Positions 1 through 11,193 of a stretch of DNA of 64,000 nt are shown here, piece after piece. The translations under genes were made by a program, and so were the position numbers. The notes under the pieces are model-generated. The model had not been told where the DNA came from and made no database searches. It saw only the letters and a program-made list of their open reading frames with translations. The stretch's first letter is position 1, and each line of letters begins with the position of its first letter. Origin of the DNA: Zoogloea oryzae (GTDB lineage Bacteria > Pseudomonadota > Gammaproteobacteria > Burkholderiales > Rhodocyclaceae); the NCBI RefSeq assembly GCF_030161255.1, contig NZ_BSPX01000017.1, forward strand, positions 1-64,000, in the 5' to 3' direction.

Positions 1-31
1 TACACTCTTTCAGACGTGTGCTCTTCCGATC
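1..31. other. Sequencing adapter remnant at contig end
   Basis: Bases 1-11 match the start of the Illumina TruSeq universal adapter arm (TACACTCTTTC). Bases 12-31 match the index-read arm ending in CTCTTCCGATC. The two arms are joined directly, as in adapter chimeras. Genomic sequence resumes near base 32. The GTG at 16 that appears to open the first reading frame lies inside the adapter and is not a start codon. Confidence 0.93.
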
Positions 32-711
32 CCGGCCACGCGCTGCGGGTGGATGAGCGCCGCGACGGGGTGACGATCCTGTGCGCCACACCCACCGGCG
101 CCGTCCGCATCCACGCCCGCCGCGCCATCTGCGCGATGCCGCTGCACGTGGCGGCGCATGTCGTGCCGACGATCCGCGAACTGGGCTTCGACCCGGCCCG
201 CCACCTGCCGCCCCAGGCGCCGTGGCTGGTGGCCAACTTCCTGCTGGATGGTTTTCCGCAGGAATCCGGCGAACTGCCGATGGCCTGGGACAACGTGATC
301 CACGCCAGCCCGGGCCTCGGCTGGGTGGTCGCCACCCACCAGCTGATCCGCGCCGCGCGGCCGGCCCATACGGTGTTCACCGCCTACCGGGCGCTGGCCG
401 ATGCCTCACCCGCCGAGGCCCGCCAGCGCCACGCCACCGCCAGCGCCGACGAGCTGCTGGACCTCGCCGGCATCGACCTGCGCGCGGCTTACGGCGAAGT
501 GGAGATGTGGCAGCGCACCCGCGCGGTGGAGATCACCGTACGCGGCCACGGCATGGCCACGCCGGTGCCGGGCAGCCTCGCCAACGCCGGGCTCGCCGCG
601 CTGCGGGCGGCGGACGGGCGCGTGCTGTTCGCCCATGCGGATCTGTCGGGTTACTCGGTGTTCGAGGAGGCGGTGTGGTGGGGGGATCACGCTGCGCGGA
701 AGGCACTCTGA
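32..711 (+). CDS. FAD-dependent amine oxidase-like oxidoreductase, 3' fragment
   Basis: Only the C-terminal ~226 residues are present; the 5' end is lost at the contig edge. The fragment reads like the substrate-binding and closing FAD portion of flavin amine oxidase/protoporphyrinogen-oxidase-type proteins. It has a conserved CAMPLHVA segment following a strand that passes through the FAD domain. Near the end, FAHADLSGYSVFEEAVWWG resembles the closing motif that caps the FAD ribityl chain in this family. The N-terminal GxGxxG dinucleotide-binding motif must lie upstream and is missing. The substrate cannot be told from the fragment. The next gene is convergent, 22 bases away. Confidence 0.7.
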
Positions 712-733
712 CGCCGGCGGCGCGGCAGACGCC

Positions 734-1153
734 TCAGCGCGCCACCACGTTCATCCCGGGCGTCACGTCGGCCTCGTCGATGTAGCCCACGGCGCCGGGC
801 TTGGTGGATACCAGCCGGATCACGTCGGCCGTCGAGGCCACCTCCAGCGGCGGCACGCCCTTGCCCACGTAGCGGCGCACCGTCCAGTAGGCGGTGTAGC
901 GGGCCTCGTCGCGGCTCAGCCAGCGGGACAGGAAGCGGCTGCGCACGGGGCTGTCGGGCGGCAGGTCGAGGGGCATGATGCGCTGGTCCCCGACCTCGAC
1001 GATCTTGCCGGTGTAGATGCGCTCGACCGCCATCCGGTCGAGGCGCGGCACCGATGGATGGCCGATCAGCACCACATTGCCGGCGGCCCGGAGCGGCACC
1101 GGGCCAACCCCGGCAAAGAGGCCCACGACAAAGAGCAGGAGTCGTTTCAGCAT
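734..1153 (-). CDS. Small PstS-like periplasmic substrate-binding protein
   Basis: A 139-residue protein with a clear Sec signal peptide (MLKRLLLFVVGLFAGVGPVP, cleavage likely after RAA). The mature part resembles one lobe of phosphate-type periplasmic binding proteins (PBP_like_2). It has the pattern 'hPsv..l....v..IY.G....', an SRDEARYTAYW segment and a closing PGAVGYID motif. At under half the length of PstS it is a one-lobe member, not a full transporter component, and no permease or ATPase lies nearby. The start codon follows a GGGGAG ribosome site. It begins 9 bases after the barrel-protein gene, so the two are probably one operon. Phosphate as ligand is only an analogy. Confidence 0.7.
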   Translation of the reverse strand: MLKRLLLFVVGLFAGVGPVPLRAAGNVVLIGHPSVPRLDRMAVERIYTGKIVEVGDQRIMPLDLPPDSPVRSRFLSRWLSRDEARYTAYWTVRRYVGKGVPPLEVASTADVIRLVSTKPGAVGYIDEADVTPGMNVVAR

Positions 1154-1162
1154 CGTCTCCCC

Positions 1163-2446
1163 TCAGAACGAAAAGCTGTAGGAGAGGGAGAAGACATCCA
1201 GCTGACGGCTACCTTCGGAGGTGCCCTCCGGCACGTCGAGGAAGGCGGACTTGCGGCCGACATGGGTGCGCTGCCATTCGGCCTTGAGTACCTGCCCACT
1301 GGCGAGCGCGTAGCTCGTGCCCACCGCCCAGGTGCGCTGGTCGGAGAGGATCACCGTGTCGGCGCCCCAGATCTGGCTGGCGTTGAGCAGGGCGGCGTCC
1401 GGCACGCTGTCGGGAATCCGGCTGCCATTGAGCTTGGCGTAGAGCTTGCGGGCGCGGGACGACGAACGCAGGCTCGCGGCATAGACGTAGGGCGTCCATG
1501 CGCCGGTCGGACGCAGCAGGGAAAGATAGCCGCCCCAGGCGTCGGTGCCGGCGGCCTGATCCACCCGCTCGCCCCACCGCAGCACGCCCTCGCCCACCGC
1601 CCGGAAGCCTCCTGGCAGTTCGTTCTCGAAGCCGACGCTGACGATCTGGGAGCGGATGCGGTCGCGCATCACCACCCCGGGGCCGGGCAGGGCGTTGCTG
1701 GTCTGGTAGTAGCCGGTGCCCGGGGCGATGGGCACGTAGGGGTACTCCTTGCCGAAGCGCATGGTGTCGAGCCGGGCATCCCAGGCCAGCACGCCCAGGC
1801 GGTAGCGGTTGTCGCCCCGGCGGACGGTGAGCACGGTGCCGGCAAGCGCGCCGTGGATGCCCTCGTACCACGCGACAGGCCCTTCCGAACCCGGCCGGTT
1901 GCGCATATAGACGCGCGCCGACGTGCGGGACCAGCCGGCAAAGCCATCCAGATCCACCTCCAGCGCGCCGGGCGTCCAGTGGCCGCCGGCCAAGACGCCA
2001 TAGAAATCCCAGGAAGGCAGGATCGCGTAGATCTCCACCGGCAGACGGGCGAAGGGGAAGGTCGCGCCCACGTCGATGTTCTCGGCGTAGAGCAGCACCG
2101 GGAGGCGCATCTTGCCGGCCTGGATGGTGAGCGCGTTGTCGGGCCGCCACGAAAGGAAGGCCCACGGCAGGCGCAGGTTCACTTCCTCGTCGTTGTTGCC
2201 GGCTGGCGCCAGTCGGGCCTGGACGGTGGCGCCGAGCTCGGGAGTCAGCGCGGCATCGATCTGGGCGCCGAGCAGGGAGTCGCGCGCCAGCGTGCCATCG
2301 CTGTCGACGGCACGCTGGTAACGGTGCTCGTCGGTGGATCGGGCGTAGCCGATGGTCCCGAAGGCCGAGTAGCGTACATCCTGGGCGGCGGACGCCTGGG
2401 CCAGCAAGGCCAGGCCGACACACAGGATTCGAAGGAAAAGACTCAT
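1163..2446 (-). CDS. Outer-membrane beta-barrel (porin-like) protein
   Basis: From the chosen ATG the protein is 427 residues. The signal peptide (MSLFLRILCVGLALLAQASA) is typical for export, and the chain ends in alternating residues with a terminal Phe (SLSYSFSF), the classic BAM recognition end of a barrel. The body is rich in short amphipathic strands with Trp/Tyr girdles. An in-frame extension upstream to 2536 would put an unrelated Cys/Pro-rich stretch before the signal peptide, so I reject it. No Shine-Dalgarno motif is visible before the ATG; a long hairpin (2450-2501) abuts it instead. The PstS-like gene follows by 9 bases. The transported solute is unknown. Confidence 0.75.
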   Translation of the reverse strand: MSLFLRILCVGLALLAQASAAQDVRYSAFGTIGYARSTDEHRYQRAVDSDGTLARDSLLGAQIDAALTPELGATVQARLAPAGNNDEEVNLRLPWAFLSWRPDNALTIQAGKMRLPVLLYAENIDVGATFPFARLPVEIYAILPSWDFYGVLAGGHWTPGALEVDLDGFAGWSRTSARVYMRNRPGSEGPVAWYEGIHGALAGTVLTVRRGDNRYRLGVLAWDARLDTMRFGKEYPYVPIAPGTGYYQTSNALPGPGVVMRDRIRSQIVSVGFENELPGGFRAVGEGVLRWGERVDQAAGTDAWGGYLSLLRPTGAWTPYVYAASLRSSSRARKLYAKLNGSRIPDSVPDAALLNASQIWGADTVILSDQRTWAVGTSYALASGQVLKAEWQRTHVGRKSAFLDVPEGTSEGSRQLDVFSLSYSFSF

Positions 2447-2449
2447 CGC

Positions 2450-2501
2450 GAGAGAATGTGGGCATCCCTGGCCAGGCCCAGGGATCGCGGCACATTCTCT
2501 C
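2450..2501 (-). promoter_or_regulatory. Long two-part hairpin immediately upstream of the barrel-protein start
   Basis: Outer arms GAGAGAATGTG (2450-2460) and CACATTCTCTC (2491-2501) are perfect reverse complements. Inside them ATCCCTGG and CCAGGGAT form a second 8-bp stem with a 6-base loop. The structure ends 3 bases from the ATG at 2446, so it would occlude ribosome access if formed in the mRNA. There is no T-tract, so it is not a standard terminator. Function is inferred. Confidence 0.6.
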
Positions 2502-2669
2502 CCGAGGCGCCGGGACGGTTGGCAACAAACTGTCACGAAAAAGCCTCACGACATAAAACGGCGCCGTGAGCGGACAGCATGGTCCCGACCTTCGATGAAG
2601 CGCGGGCAGGTCACGTGGTGATCGGGCCGGGCAGCCCGGCGCGGGCGGCCGGCAGCCGCCATGCCCCCG

Positions 2670-5645
<2,976 letters not shown>

Positions 5646-5676
5646 TGGCAAATGCCAGCTTACACCGCCACCACCC

Positions 5677-6327
5677 TCAGGCAGTTGCAGCAACCCGGCG
5701 CCGTCGCACACTTTCACTGAGCAGATCGAGCACGCAATAGAACGCCCCGGCCGCCAGCGGCGGATTGCTCACCGGCCAGCCCAGCCCGGGCAGCGTCGCC
5801 CGCCAGGCCCAGTTGCCGAGCCAGGTGCCCCACAACTCCATGACCAGCGACAGCAGGAACATCGTCGCGTAAAGCCGCGGCGCCGGCCCCCAGCGCAGAC
5901 AGGCCAGGAAGATCAGCAGGAGCGGCGGTCCGAGCCAGTCCACACCGCCCAGCGCCAGCGCGCTGACGCCCGCCACCGCCAGCCACGCGGTGGCCGTGAG
6001 GAGCCGGCCGGGCAGGCGATCGGCGAGGTACAGGCCCAGCCAGTAGAGCAGCACATGCCCCGGCGGCACGAACAGCGGCAGGTTGCCGAGACGATAGTCG
6101 TAGAGCCCCAAGACCAGCGACAGCACCACCTCACCCGCGGTAGCGATCACCAGGCAGGCCAGCAGACGCGAGCGCTGGGCCGGATGGGCCGCCACCAGCA
6201 GCGCGCACAGGGCCCACACCCAGACGCTCACCAGTGGCTGGCCCCACGCGCCGCCAAAGCGATCCGCCACCAGCCCGAAGGCGATGGTGAGTGCGCAGAG
6301 CAGCGCGAGCGTCAATGTTTGCGGCAT
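5677..6327 (-). CDS. Multi-pass integral membrane protein of unknown function
   Basis: 216 residues, about seven hydrophobic helices and a short basic tail (ESVRRRRVAATA). Loop motifs stand out: YDYRLGNLPLFVPPGHVLLY in the middle and GTWLGNWAW near residue 170. They look conserved and aromatic, perhaps a membrane-embedded site. I do not recognise a characterised family. It ends 31 bases before the hybrid kinase ATG on the same strand, so the two are probably co-transcribed. It is divergent from the EIIC-EAL gene. Confidence 0.6.
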   Translation of the reverse strand: MPQTLTLALLCALTIAFGLVADRFGGAWGQPLVSVWVWALCALLVAAHPAQRSRLLACLVIATAGEVVLSLVLGLYDYRLGNLPLFVPPGHVLLYWLGLYLADRLPGRLLTATAWLAVAGVSALALGGVDWLGPPLLLIFLACLRWGPAPRLYATMFLLSLVMELWGTWLGNWAWRATLPGLGWPVSNPPLAAGAFYCVLDLLSESVRRRRVAATA

Positions 6328-6500
6328 GGGGTATTACTGTGGGTGCGGAATGCGCGATGATACCGGGCAGGCGCCCGTAGAGGCCGCCGAACGACGATCC
6401 GCCTGCCCGACTGCAGCACGCCCCGGGCATGTCATCCGAGGAGACCCCATGCCGACGCTGGCGCCAGATTCATCCTGCAGCGGCCTGCCCATGCTCCGCC

Positions 6501-8633
6501 ATGACTGACGTGGAGCGCTCCGGCGCGGGCGATCACCCGTGGGCCCTGGCGGTCCGGCGGGGCTTTCTGCTGACCCTGCCGCTGGTGCTGAGCGGCGCCG
6601 TCGCCCTGCTCGTCCTCAACCTGCCGATCCCCGGTTACCAGGCCGCCATGGACGGCTGGTGGGGGCCGGACTGGCGCGCTGCCGTGCAGTCCGCCTGGCA
6701 GGCCAGCCTGGGGCTGCTGTCGATCGCCGTGGTGTTCGCCACCAGCCATGCGCTGGCGGCGCTCGTCGCGGCCCGGCAGCGCACCGACACAAGCCCGGTG
6801 GCGGTGGCCCTGATCGCCCTGTGCTGCTATTTCATCCTGGTCCTGCCGGGCAAGGGCCTGCTCTCCAGCGAGCTGGCGGTGCCGCGGGGGGTGTTCCTGT
6901 CGGTGCTGGTGGGCATCGCCGCCACCGAGCTCTTCCTGCGCCTGCGGCGCGTGCGCGGGCTCGACCTGTCCATGCTGGCCGAGGCGGATTCCGAACTCCC
7001 GGCGGTGCTCAAGTCCGTCCTCCCCGGCATGCTCACCATCGGGCTGTTCTTCGTGATCCAGCACGCCCTGATCGCCCCCTACGCCCAGTCGGCCGACGCC
7101 ATCGGCGACCGGGCGCTGGGCTGGCTGTTCGGGCTGTCGGACAGCGCCCTGCTGCGCACCGTGCTGTTCACCGTGCTGGCCCACCTGCTGTGGTTCGTCG
7201 GCGTGCACGGCAACAACGCGCTGGAACTGTTCTACCGCGACCACCTCTTCCCGGCCAGCGAAGCCAACATCCACGCCCTGCAGGCCGGGCAGGCGCCACC
7301 GGAGATCATCACCAACGCCTTCGTGGATGCCTTCGTGCTGCTGGGCGGGTCGGGCGCCACGATCGGCCTGCTGATCCCGCTGCTGGCCGTCACCCGCGGC
7401 AGCCGTCGGCGCCTGAGCTGGCTGGCGGCACCGACGGCCCTGTTCAACATCAACGAGATCCTGATCTTCGGCCTGCCCATCGTCTTCAACCCGACGCTGC
7501 TGCTGCCCTTCCTGCTGGCGCCGCTGGCGAGCCTGCTGGTCGCGTGGGGTGCGGTGGCCGCCGGCCTCGTCCCGCCCAACGCCGGCCACGTGCCATGGGC
7601 CACGCCGCTGCTGCTCAACGCCTGGCTCACCGCCGATTCGTGGCGGGGGGTTGCGCTGCAGCTGGTCAACATCGGGCTTTCGGTGGCGATCTACCTGCCC
7701 TTCGTGCGCCGCAACGACCGCCTCCAGCGCGCCCGCACCCGGGCCACCTTTGCGCGGCTAATCAGTTCGATGCAGGGGATTCTGGTTCAGCCGGGCCAGC
7801 AGCTGCTCGGTCGCACCGACGAGATCGGCAGTCTGGCGCGGAGCCTGGCGGCCCGGCTCGACCAGGATCTGCGCAGCGGCCGCATCCATCTGGCCTACCA
7901 GCCCAAGCTCGACCAGGCCGGGCGGGTCACCGGCGTGGAGGCCCTGCTGCGCTGGGATCACCCGCTGCTGGGCGGCGTGCCGGCCCACGTGGCGGTGGCG
8001 ATCATCGAGGATGCGGGCAAGATCAACGAGGTGGGCGACCGGGTGCTCGAGATGGCCTGCCGGCAGCTGCAGCAGTGGCGCGAGACCGGCCTTTCCGGCA
8101 TCGAGATGGCGGTGAATGTGTCGCCCCTGCAGCTCGAAGACCCGGCCTTCGCGGCACGGGTCGAACGCTGCCTCGCGCGCCACCGACTGGCGCCCGGCGC
8201 GCTCGAGATCGAGATCACCGAAGGCCATCTGGTGAGCAGCACCGAAACCTCGGCGCACAACCTGTCAGCCCTGGGCGCACTGGGCGTCAAGCTGGCAATG
8301 GACGATTTCGGGATGGGCTACAGCTCGCTGCTGTACATGCGGCGCTTCCGCATCGACGCGATCAAGCTGGATGGATCGCTGACGCGGGAGGTGCTGAACA
8401 ACGCCAGTTGCCGCGAGATCATCGCCAGCGTCGGCCAGCTGTGCCGGAGCCAGGATGTGCGGCTGGTGGCCGAGTACGTGGAGACCCAGGCCCAGCGCGA
8501 CCTGCTGGCGAGCCTGGGGTGCGACGGTTTCCAGGGCTGGCTGTACAGCCCGGCGGTGAGCCCGGAAGCCTGCCGCACCTACATCGAAGCGCAGCAGGCG
8601 GGCGCCCGGCAGGACAGCCCGGCCATCGTGTAA
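6501..8633 (+). CDS. PTS EIIC-like membrane domain fused to an EAL c-di-GMP phosphodiesterase
   Basis: 710 residues. Residues ~15-400 form a multi-helix EIIC domain of the lactose/cellobiose type: FVGVHGNN at ~232-239 corresponds to the family's VHGNN signature, and NINEILIFGLPIVFNP at ~315-330 to the NEP..FGLPI.NP motif. Residues ~455-700 are an EAL domain with EAL at 480-482, the NVSPLQL Asn, EITEG, DDFG at 601-604, the KLDGS Lys at 622 and Glu658, so the metal- and base-providing residues look intact. No EIIA, EIIB or HPr gene is near, so sugar phosphorylation through this protein is doubtful. A ligand-gated phosphodiesterase is the more natural reading. I chose ATG 6501 because the longer frame adds a Cys-rich stretch without conservation. 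Convergent with ybiT, 15 bases apart. Confidence 0.88.
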   Translation: MTDVERSGAGDHPWALAVRRGFLLTLPLVLSGAVALLVLNLPIPGYQAAMDGWWGPDWRAAVQSAWQASLGLLSIAVVFATSHALAALVAARQRTDTSPVAVALIALCCYFILVLPGKGLLSSELAVPRGVFLSVLVGIAATELFLRLRRVRGLDLSMLAEADSELPAVLKSVLPGMLTIGLFFVIQHALIAPYAQSADAIGDRALGWLFGLSDSALLRTVLFTVLAHLLWFVGVHGNNALELFYRDHLFPASEANIHALQAGQAPPEIITNAFVDAFVLLGGSGATIGLLIPLLAVTRGSRRRLSWLAAPTALFNINEILIFGLPIVFNPTLLLPFLLAPLASLLVAWGAVAAGLVPPNAGHVPWATPLLLNAWLTADSWRGVALQLVNIGLSVAIYLPFVRRNDRLQRARTRATFARLISSMQGILVQPGQQLLGRTDEIGSLARSLAARLDQDLRSGRIHLAYQPKLDQAGRVTGVEALLRWDHPLLGGVPAHVAVAIIEDAGKINEVGDRVLEMACRQLQQWRETGLSGIEMAVNVSPLQLEDPAFAARVERCLARHRLAPGALEIEITEGHLVSSTETSAHNLSALGALGVKLAMDDFGMGYSSLLYMRRFRIDAIKLDGSLTREVLNNASCREIIASVGQLCRSQDVRLVAEYVETQAQRDLLASLGCDGFQGWLYSPAVSPEACRTYIEAQQAGARQDSPAIV

Positions 8634-8648
8634 AGACAACCGACAGGC

Positions 8649-10280
8649 TTACTCGATGCCCTGGCTGGCGAGGTATTCCTCGTAGGTGCCGCGGTAGTCG
8701 ACGATGTCGCCCGGGCCACGGATTTCGAGGATGCGGGTGGCGATGGACGACACGAACGCCCGGTCGTGGGAGACGAAGAACAGCGTGCCGCCAAAATCCG
8801 CGATGCCCGAGTTGAGGGATTCGATGGATTCCATGTCCATGTGGTTGGTGGGCTCATCCAGCAGCAGCACGTTCTTGCGCTGGAGCATGAGCTTGCCGAA
8901 CAGCATCCGACCCTGCTCGCCGCCGGAGATCACCTTGACCGACTTCTTCACGTCGTCGCCCTTGAAGAGCAGCCGGCCCAGCGTGCCGCGGATCAGGGTT
9001 TCGGCGTCGTCGCCTTCGTAGCCGCCTTCGCGCACGTAGCCGCTGATCCAGTCGGTGAGATTCTCGCCGCTGGCGAAGTCATCGGCGTGATCCTGGGCGT
9101 AGTAGCCGAGCTTGGCCTTCTCGGCCCACTTGACGGTGCCGAACTGGGGCGCCAGGCCGTGCAGGCCGGGGCCGACCAGCAGCTTGAGCAGCGTCGTCTT
9201 GCCGATGCCGTTCTCGCCGATGATCGCGATGCGGTCGTTGGCGTCGGCGGTGAAGGTGAAGTTCTTGATGATCGGGTTGGCCGGATCGTAGCCGAAGGTG
9301 AGGTTCTCGATCTCGACGGCCTGACGGTGCAGCTTATCCTTCTCGTCGTAGTCGAAGCGGATCCACGGGTACTGACGGGAGGACGGCTTGAATTCCTCGA
9401 TCTTGATCTTCTCGATCTGCTTGGCGCGGCTGGTGGCCTGACGGGCCTTGGACTTGTTGGCCGAGAAGCGGCGCACGAACTCCTGCAGCTCCTGGACCTT
9501 CTCCTTGGCCTTCTGGTTGGCGTTCGACTGGCGCTCGCGGGCCTGGGTGGACGCCTCGATGTAGTCGTCCCACGTACCCGGCCACACCTGGATGCGGCCG
9601 TAGTCCAGATCCGCCATGTGGGTGCACACCTGGTTCAGGAAGTGACGGTCGTGGGAGATGATGATCATCGTGGAGTTGCGCTGGTTCAGCACGTCCTCCA
9701 GCCAGCGGATGGTGTTGATGTCGAGGTTGTTGGTCGGTTCGTCGAGCAGCAGGATGTCCGGGTTGGCGAACAGGGCCTGGGCCAGCAGCACCCGCAGCTT
9801 CCAGCCCGGGGCGACTTCGCGCATCGGGCCGTTGTGCTGTTCGGTGGGGATGCCGACACCGTGCAGCAGCTCACCGGCGCGGGCCTCGGCGGTGTAGCCG
9901 TCGTACTCCGCGAAGTGGCCTTCCAGCTCGGCCGCCTTCATGTAGTCCTCTTCGGTGGCTTCCGGGTTGGCGTAGATGGCGTCCTTCTCCTGCATGCACG
10001 CCCACATCTCCGCGTGGCCCTGCATCACCACGTCGAGCACCCGCACGTCTTCATAGGCAAACTGATCCTGTTTCAGGAAGGCCATCCGCTCGCCGCTGTC
10101 GAGGGCCACGTTGCCGGCGGTGGGCTCCAGCACGCCGGCCAGGATCTTCATGAACGTGGACTTGCCGGCCCCGTTGGCGCCGATCAGGCCGTAGCGGTTG
10201 CCTTCGCCGAACTTGACGGAGACGTTCTCGAAAAGGGGCTTGGCCCCAAACTGCATGGTGATGTTGTTGGCGATGAGCAC
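8649..10280 (-). CDS. ybiT: ABC-F family ATPase YbiT
   Basis: 543 residues with two ABC cassettes. Walker A motifs are GANGAGKST (~36) and GENGIGKTT (~350). The signature of cassette 1 is the YbiT-type EVAPGWKLR, that of cassette 2 is SGGEQGR. Walker B LLLDEPTNNLD and LLLDEPTNHMD are followed by SHDRHF and SHDRAF switch regions. The basic inter-cassette linker (~230-290, KSKARQATSRAKQIEK) and lack of membrane segments fit ribosome-associated ABC-F translation factors rather than transporters. The end FVSHDRAFVSSIATRI is close to E. coli YbiT. The start is a GTG preceded by AAGGAA at 8 bases. Confidence 0.9.
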   Translation of the reverse strand: MLIANNITMQFGAKPLFENVSVKFGEGNRYGLIGANGAGKSTFMKILAGVLEPTAGNVALDSGERMAFLKQDQFAYEDVRVLDVVMQGHAEMWACMQEKDAIYANPEATEEDYMKAAELEGHFAEYDGYTAEARAGELLHGVGIPTEQHNGPMREVAPGWKLRVLLAQALFANPDILLLDEPTNNLDINTIRWLEDVLNQRNSTMIIISHDRHFLNQVCTHMADLDYGRIQVWPGTWDDYIEASTQARERQSNANQKAKEKVQELQEFVRRFSANKSKARQATSRAKQIEKIKIEEFKPSSRQYPWIRFDYDEKDKLHRQAVEIENLTFGYDPANPIIKNFTFTADANDRIAIIGENGIGKTTLLKLLVGPGLHGLAPQFGTVKWAEKAKLGYYAQDHADDFASGENLTDWISGYVREGGYEGDDAETLIRGTLGRLLFKGDDVKKSVKVISGGEQGRMLFGKLMLQRKNVLLLDEPTNHMDMESIESLNSGIADFGGTLFFVSHDRAFVSSIATRILEIRGPGDIVDYRGTYEEYLASQGIE

Positions 10281-10324
10281 GACACGAATTCCTTAAATTC
10301 CGGCGGTCGCAGGCGGCGACACGG

Positions 10325-10356
10325 GCAAAACAAAGGCGCCGGCACGGGGCCGGCGC
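10325..10356 (-). terminator. Rho-independent terminator after the PilZ gene
   Basis: Stem GCGCCGGC (10336-10343) pairs perfectly with GCCGGCGC (10349-10356) around a 5-base loop. On the minus strand it is followed by TTTGTTTTG. It lies between the PilZ stop and the ybiT start and would insulate the two genes. Confidence 0.75.
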
Positions 10357-10423
10357 AGCTTGTCCGAAATTTATCATGTCTTTCAAGCACCTGAGAAATT
10401 TTCTCGGTGCTTGGTGCAGCGCA

Positions 10424-10855
10424 TCAGACCAGCGACGGCCCCGATACGATGGACGCCGCGTCGGACTCGGAGATCCGGATCGTCGCGGTGGAGATGACGT
10501 GGAGGGTCAGCCACTCGTGCAGACGGTCGGCCGCATCGCGGGAAAGGGTGACGAAACGGCAGCCCATCATCCCGCCGTCGGCCCCGAGCACGAAGTTGAC
10601 GGTCTCGGCCATGCCACGGATCACGTCGGGGATGCCCTCGAGCTGCATCACGAAAGGAAAGGCCTCCGGCTCGGCCAGCGGCGAGCCCCACGGCACGCTG
10701 AAACCTTCCAGGGACAGATCATTGACCGGCATGCGCTCGCCATCGATCACCACCCAGAAGCACACGTTCCCCCAACGCTTGGCCACGAAACGCTGGCGCT
10801 TGCGACGCTCACCGCGCGGAACGGCGGGAGTGGCAGTCGCGGTCTGAAGCTCCAT
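10424..10855 (-). CDS. PilZ-domain c-di-GMP-binding protein
   Basis: 143 residues from ATG 10855, which has GAAAGGG about 9 bases upstream; a longer TTG start at 10900 is less likely. The N-terminal RGERRKRQR arginine cluster plus VNDLSLEGF about 30 residues later match the RxxxR and D/NxSxxG signature of PilZ c-di-GMP receptors. A single-domain PilZ protein acts as a soluble effector, often on pili, flagella or polysaccharide export. It stands alone on the minus strand, with an AT-rich region separating it from the divergent PEP-CTERM gene. With four GGDEF/EAL proteins in the window it is a plausible local readout. Confidence 0.85.
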   Translation of the reverse strand: MELQTATATPAVPRGERRKRQRFVAKRWGNVCFWVVIDGERMPVNDLSLEGFSVPWGSPLAEPEAFPFVMQLEGIPDVIRGMAETVNFVLGADGGMMGCRFVTLSRDAADRLHEWLTLHVISTATIRISESDAASIVSGPSLV

Positions 10856-11193
10856 CACGGCAAACCCTTTCAAAATCTCTGATCCAACAGCTTTGCTCAA
10901 AATACAACAAATTCACAAGCAAAACGATATTTTTTACCTAAAAACTCAAATTCATCGGCGGGACGCGGAATTCGATTCGAATTTTCGTGGCACCCATCAC
11001 GGATACACAGAAATTCACATCAACCTGTCGAGAATTTTTACAAACGAATTTCGGCAAACCAATTTACAAACTTAAGTGATTGATTTAACTAAAACACCCC
11101 AAAGCGGGCACGCGTTTTGCTCAGATTGAGCCAGCAGTCGGGATCGCCCCCATTGCAAAATATTTTTGACGATTTTCAATCTGGAGTTTTCAC
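10856..11193. other. AT-rich divergent regulatory region (338 bp)
   Basis: No coding potential; markedly AT-richer than the surrounding sequence. It holds the PilZ ribosome site and promoter on the minus strand. On the plus strand it holds a sigma-54 type promoter (11106-11121) and the ribosome site CTGGAG at 11181-11186, 7 bases before the PEP-CTERM ATG. The stretch 10900-11100 probably contains activator binding sites, as sigma-54 promoters need upstream enhancers. I could not identify a specific dyad there. Confidence 0.6.
11106..11121 (+). promoter_or_regulatory. Candidate sigma-54 (RpoN) -24/-12 promoter
   Basis: GGGCACG-CGTT-TTGCT against the consensus TGGCACG-N4-TTGCW: only the first base differs. 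The invariant GG (11107-11108) and GC (11119-11120) are exactly 12 bases apart. Transcription would start near 11132, leaving a ~60-nt leader before ATG 11194. In Zoogloea-type floc formers PEP-CTERM gene expression has been reported to depend on RpoN (from memory), which fits. Confidence 0.72.

Noticed and set aside
16..31. GTG start codon for the first gene
   Set aside because: It lies in adapter sequence; the real gene begins upstream of the contig.
2530..2548. PhoB-box-like CTGTCAC...CTCAC near the barrel/PstS-like genes
   Set aside because: The second half matches poorly and the repeat spacing is 14 rather than 11 bases; it is also on the wrong strand for the operon.
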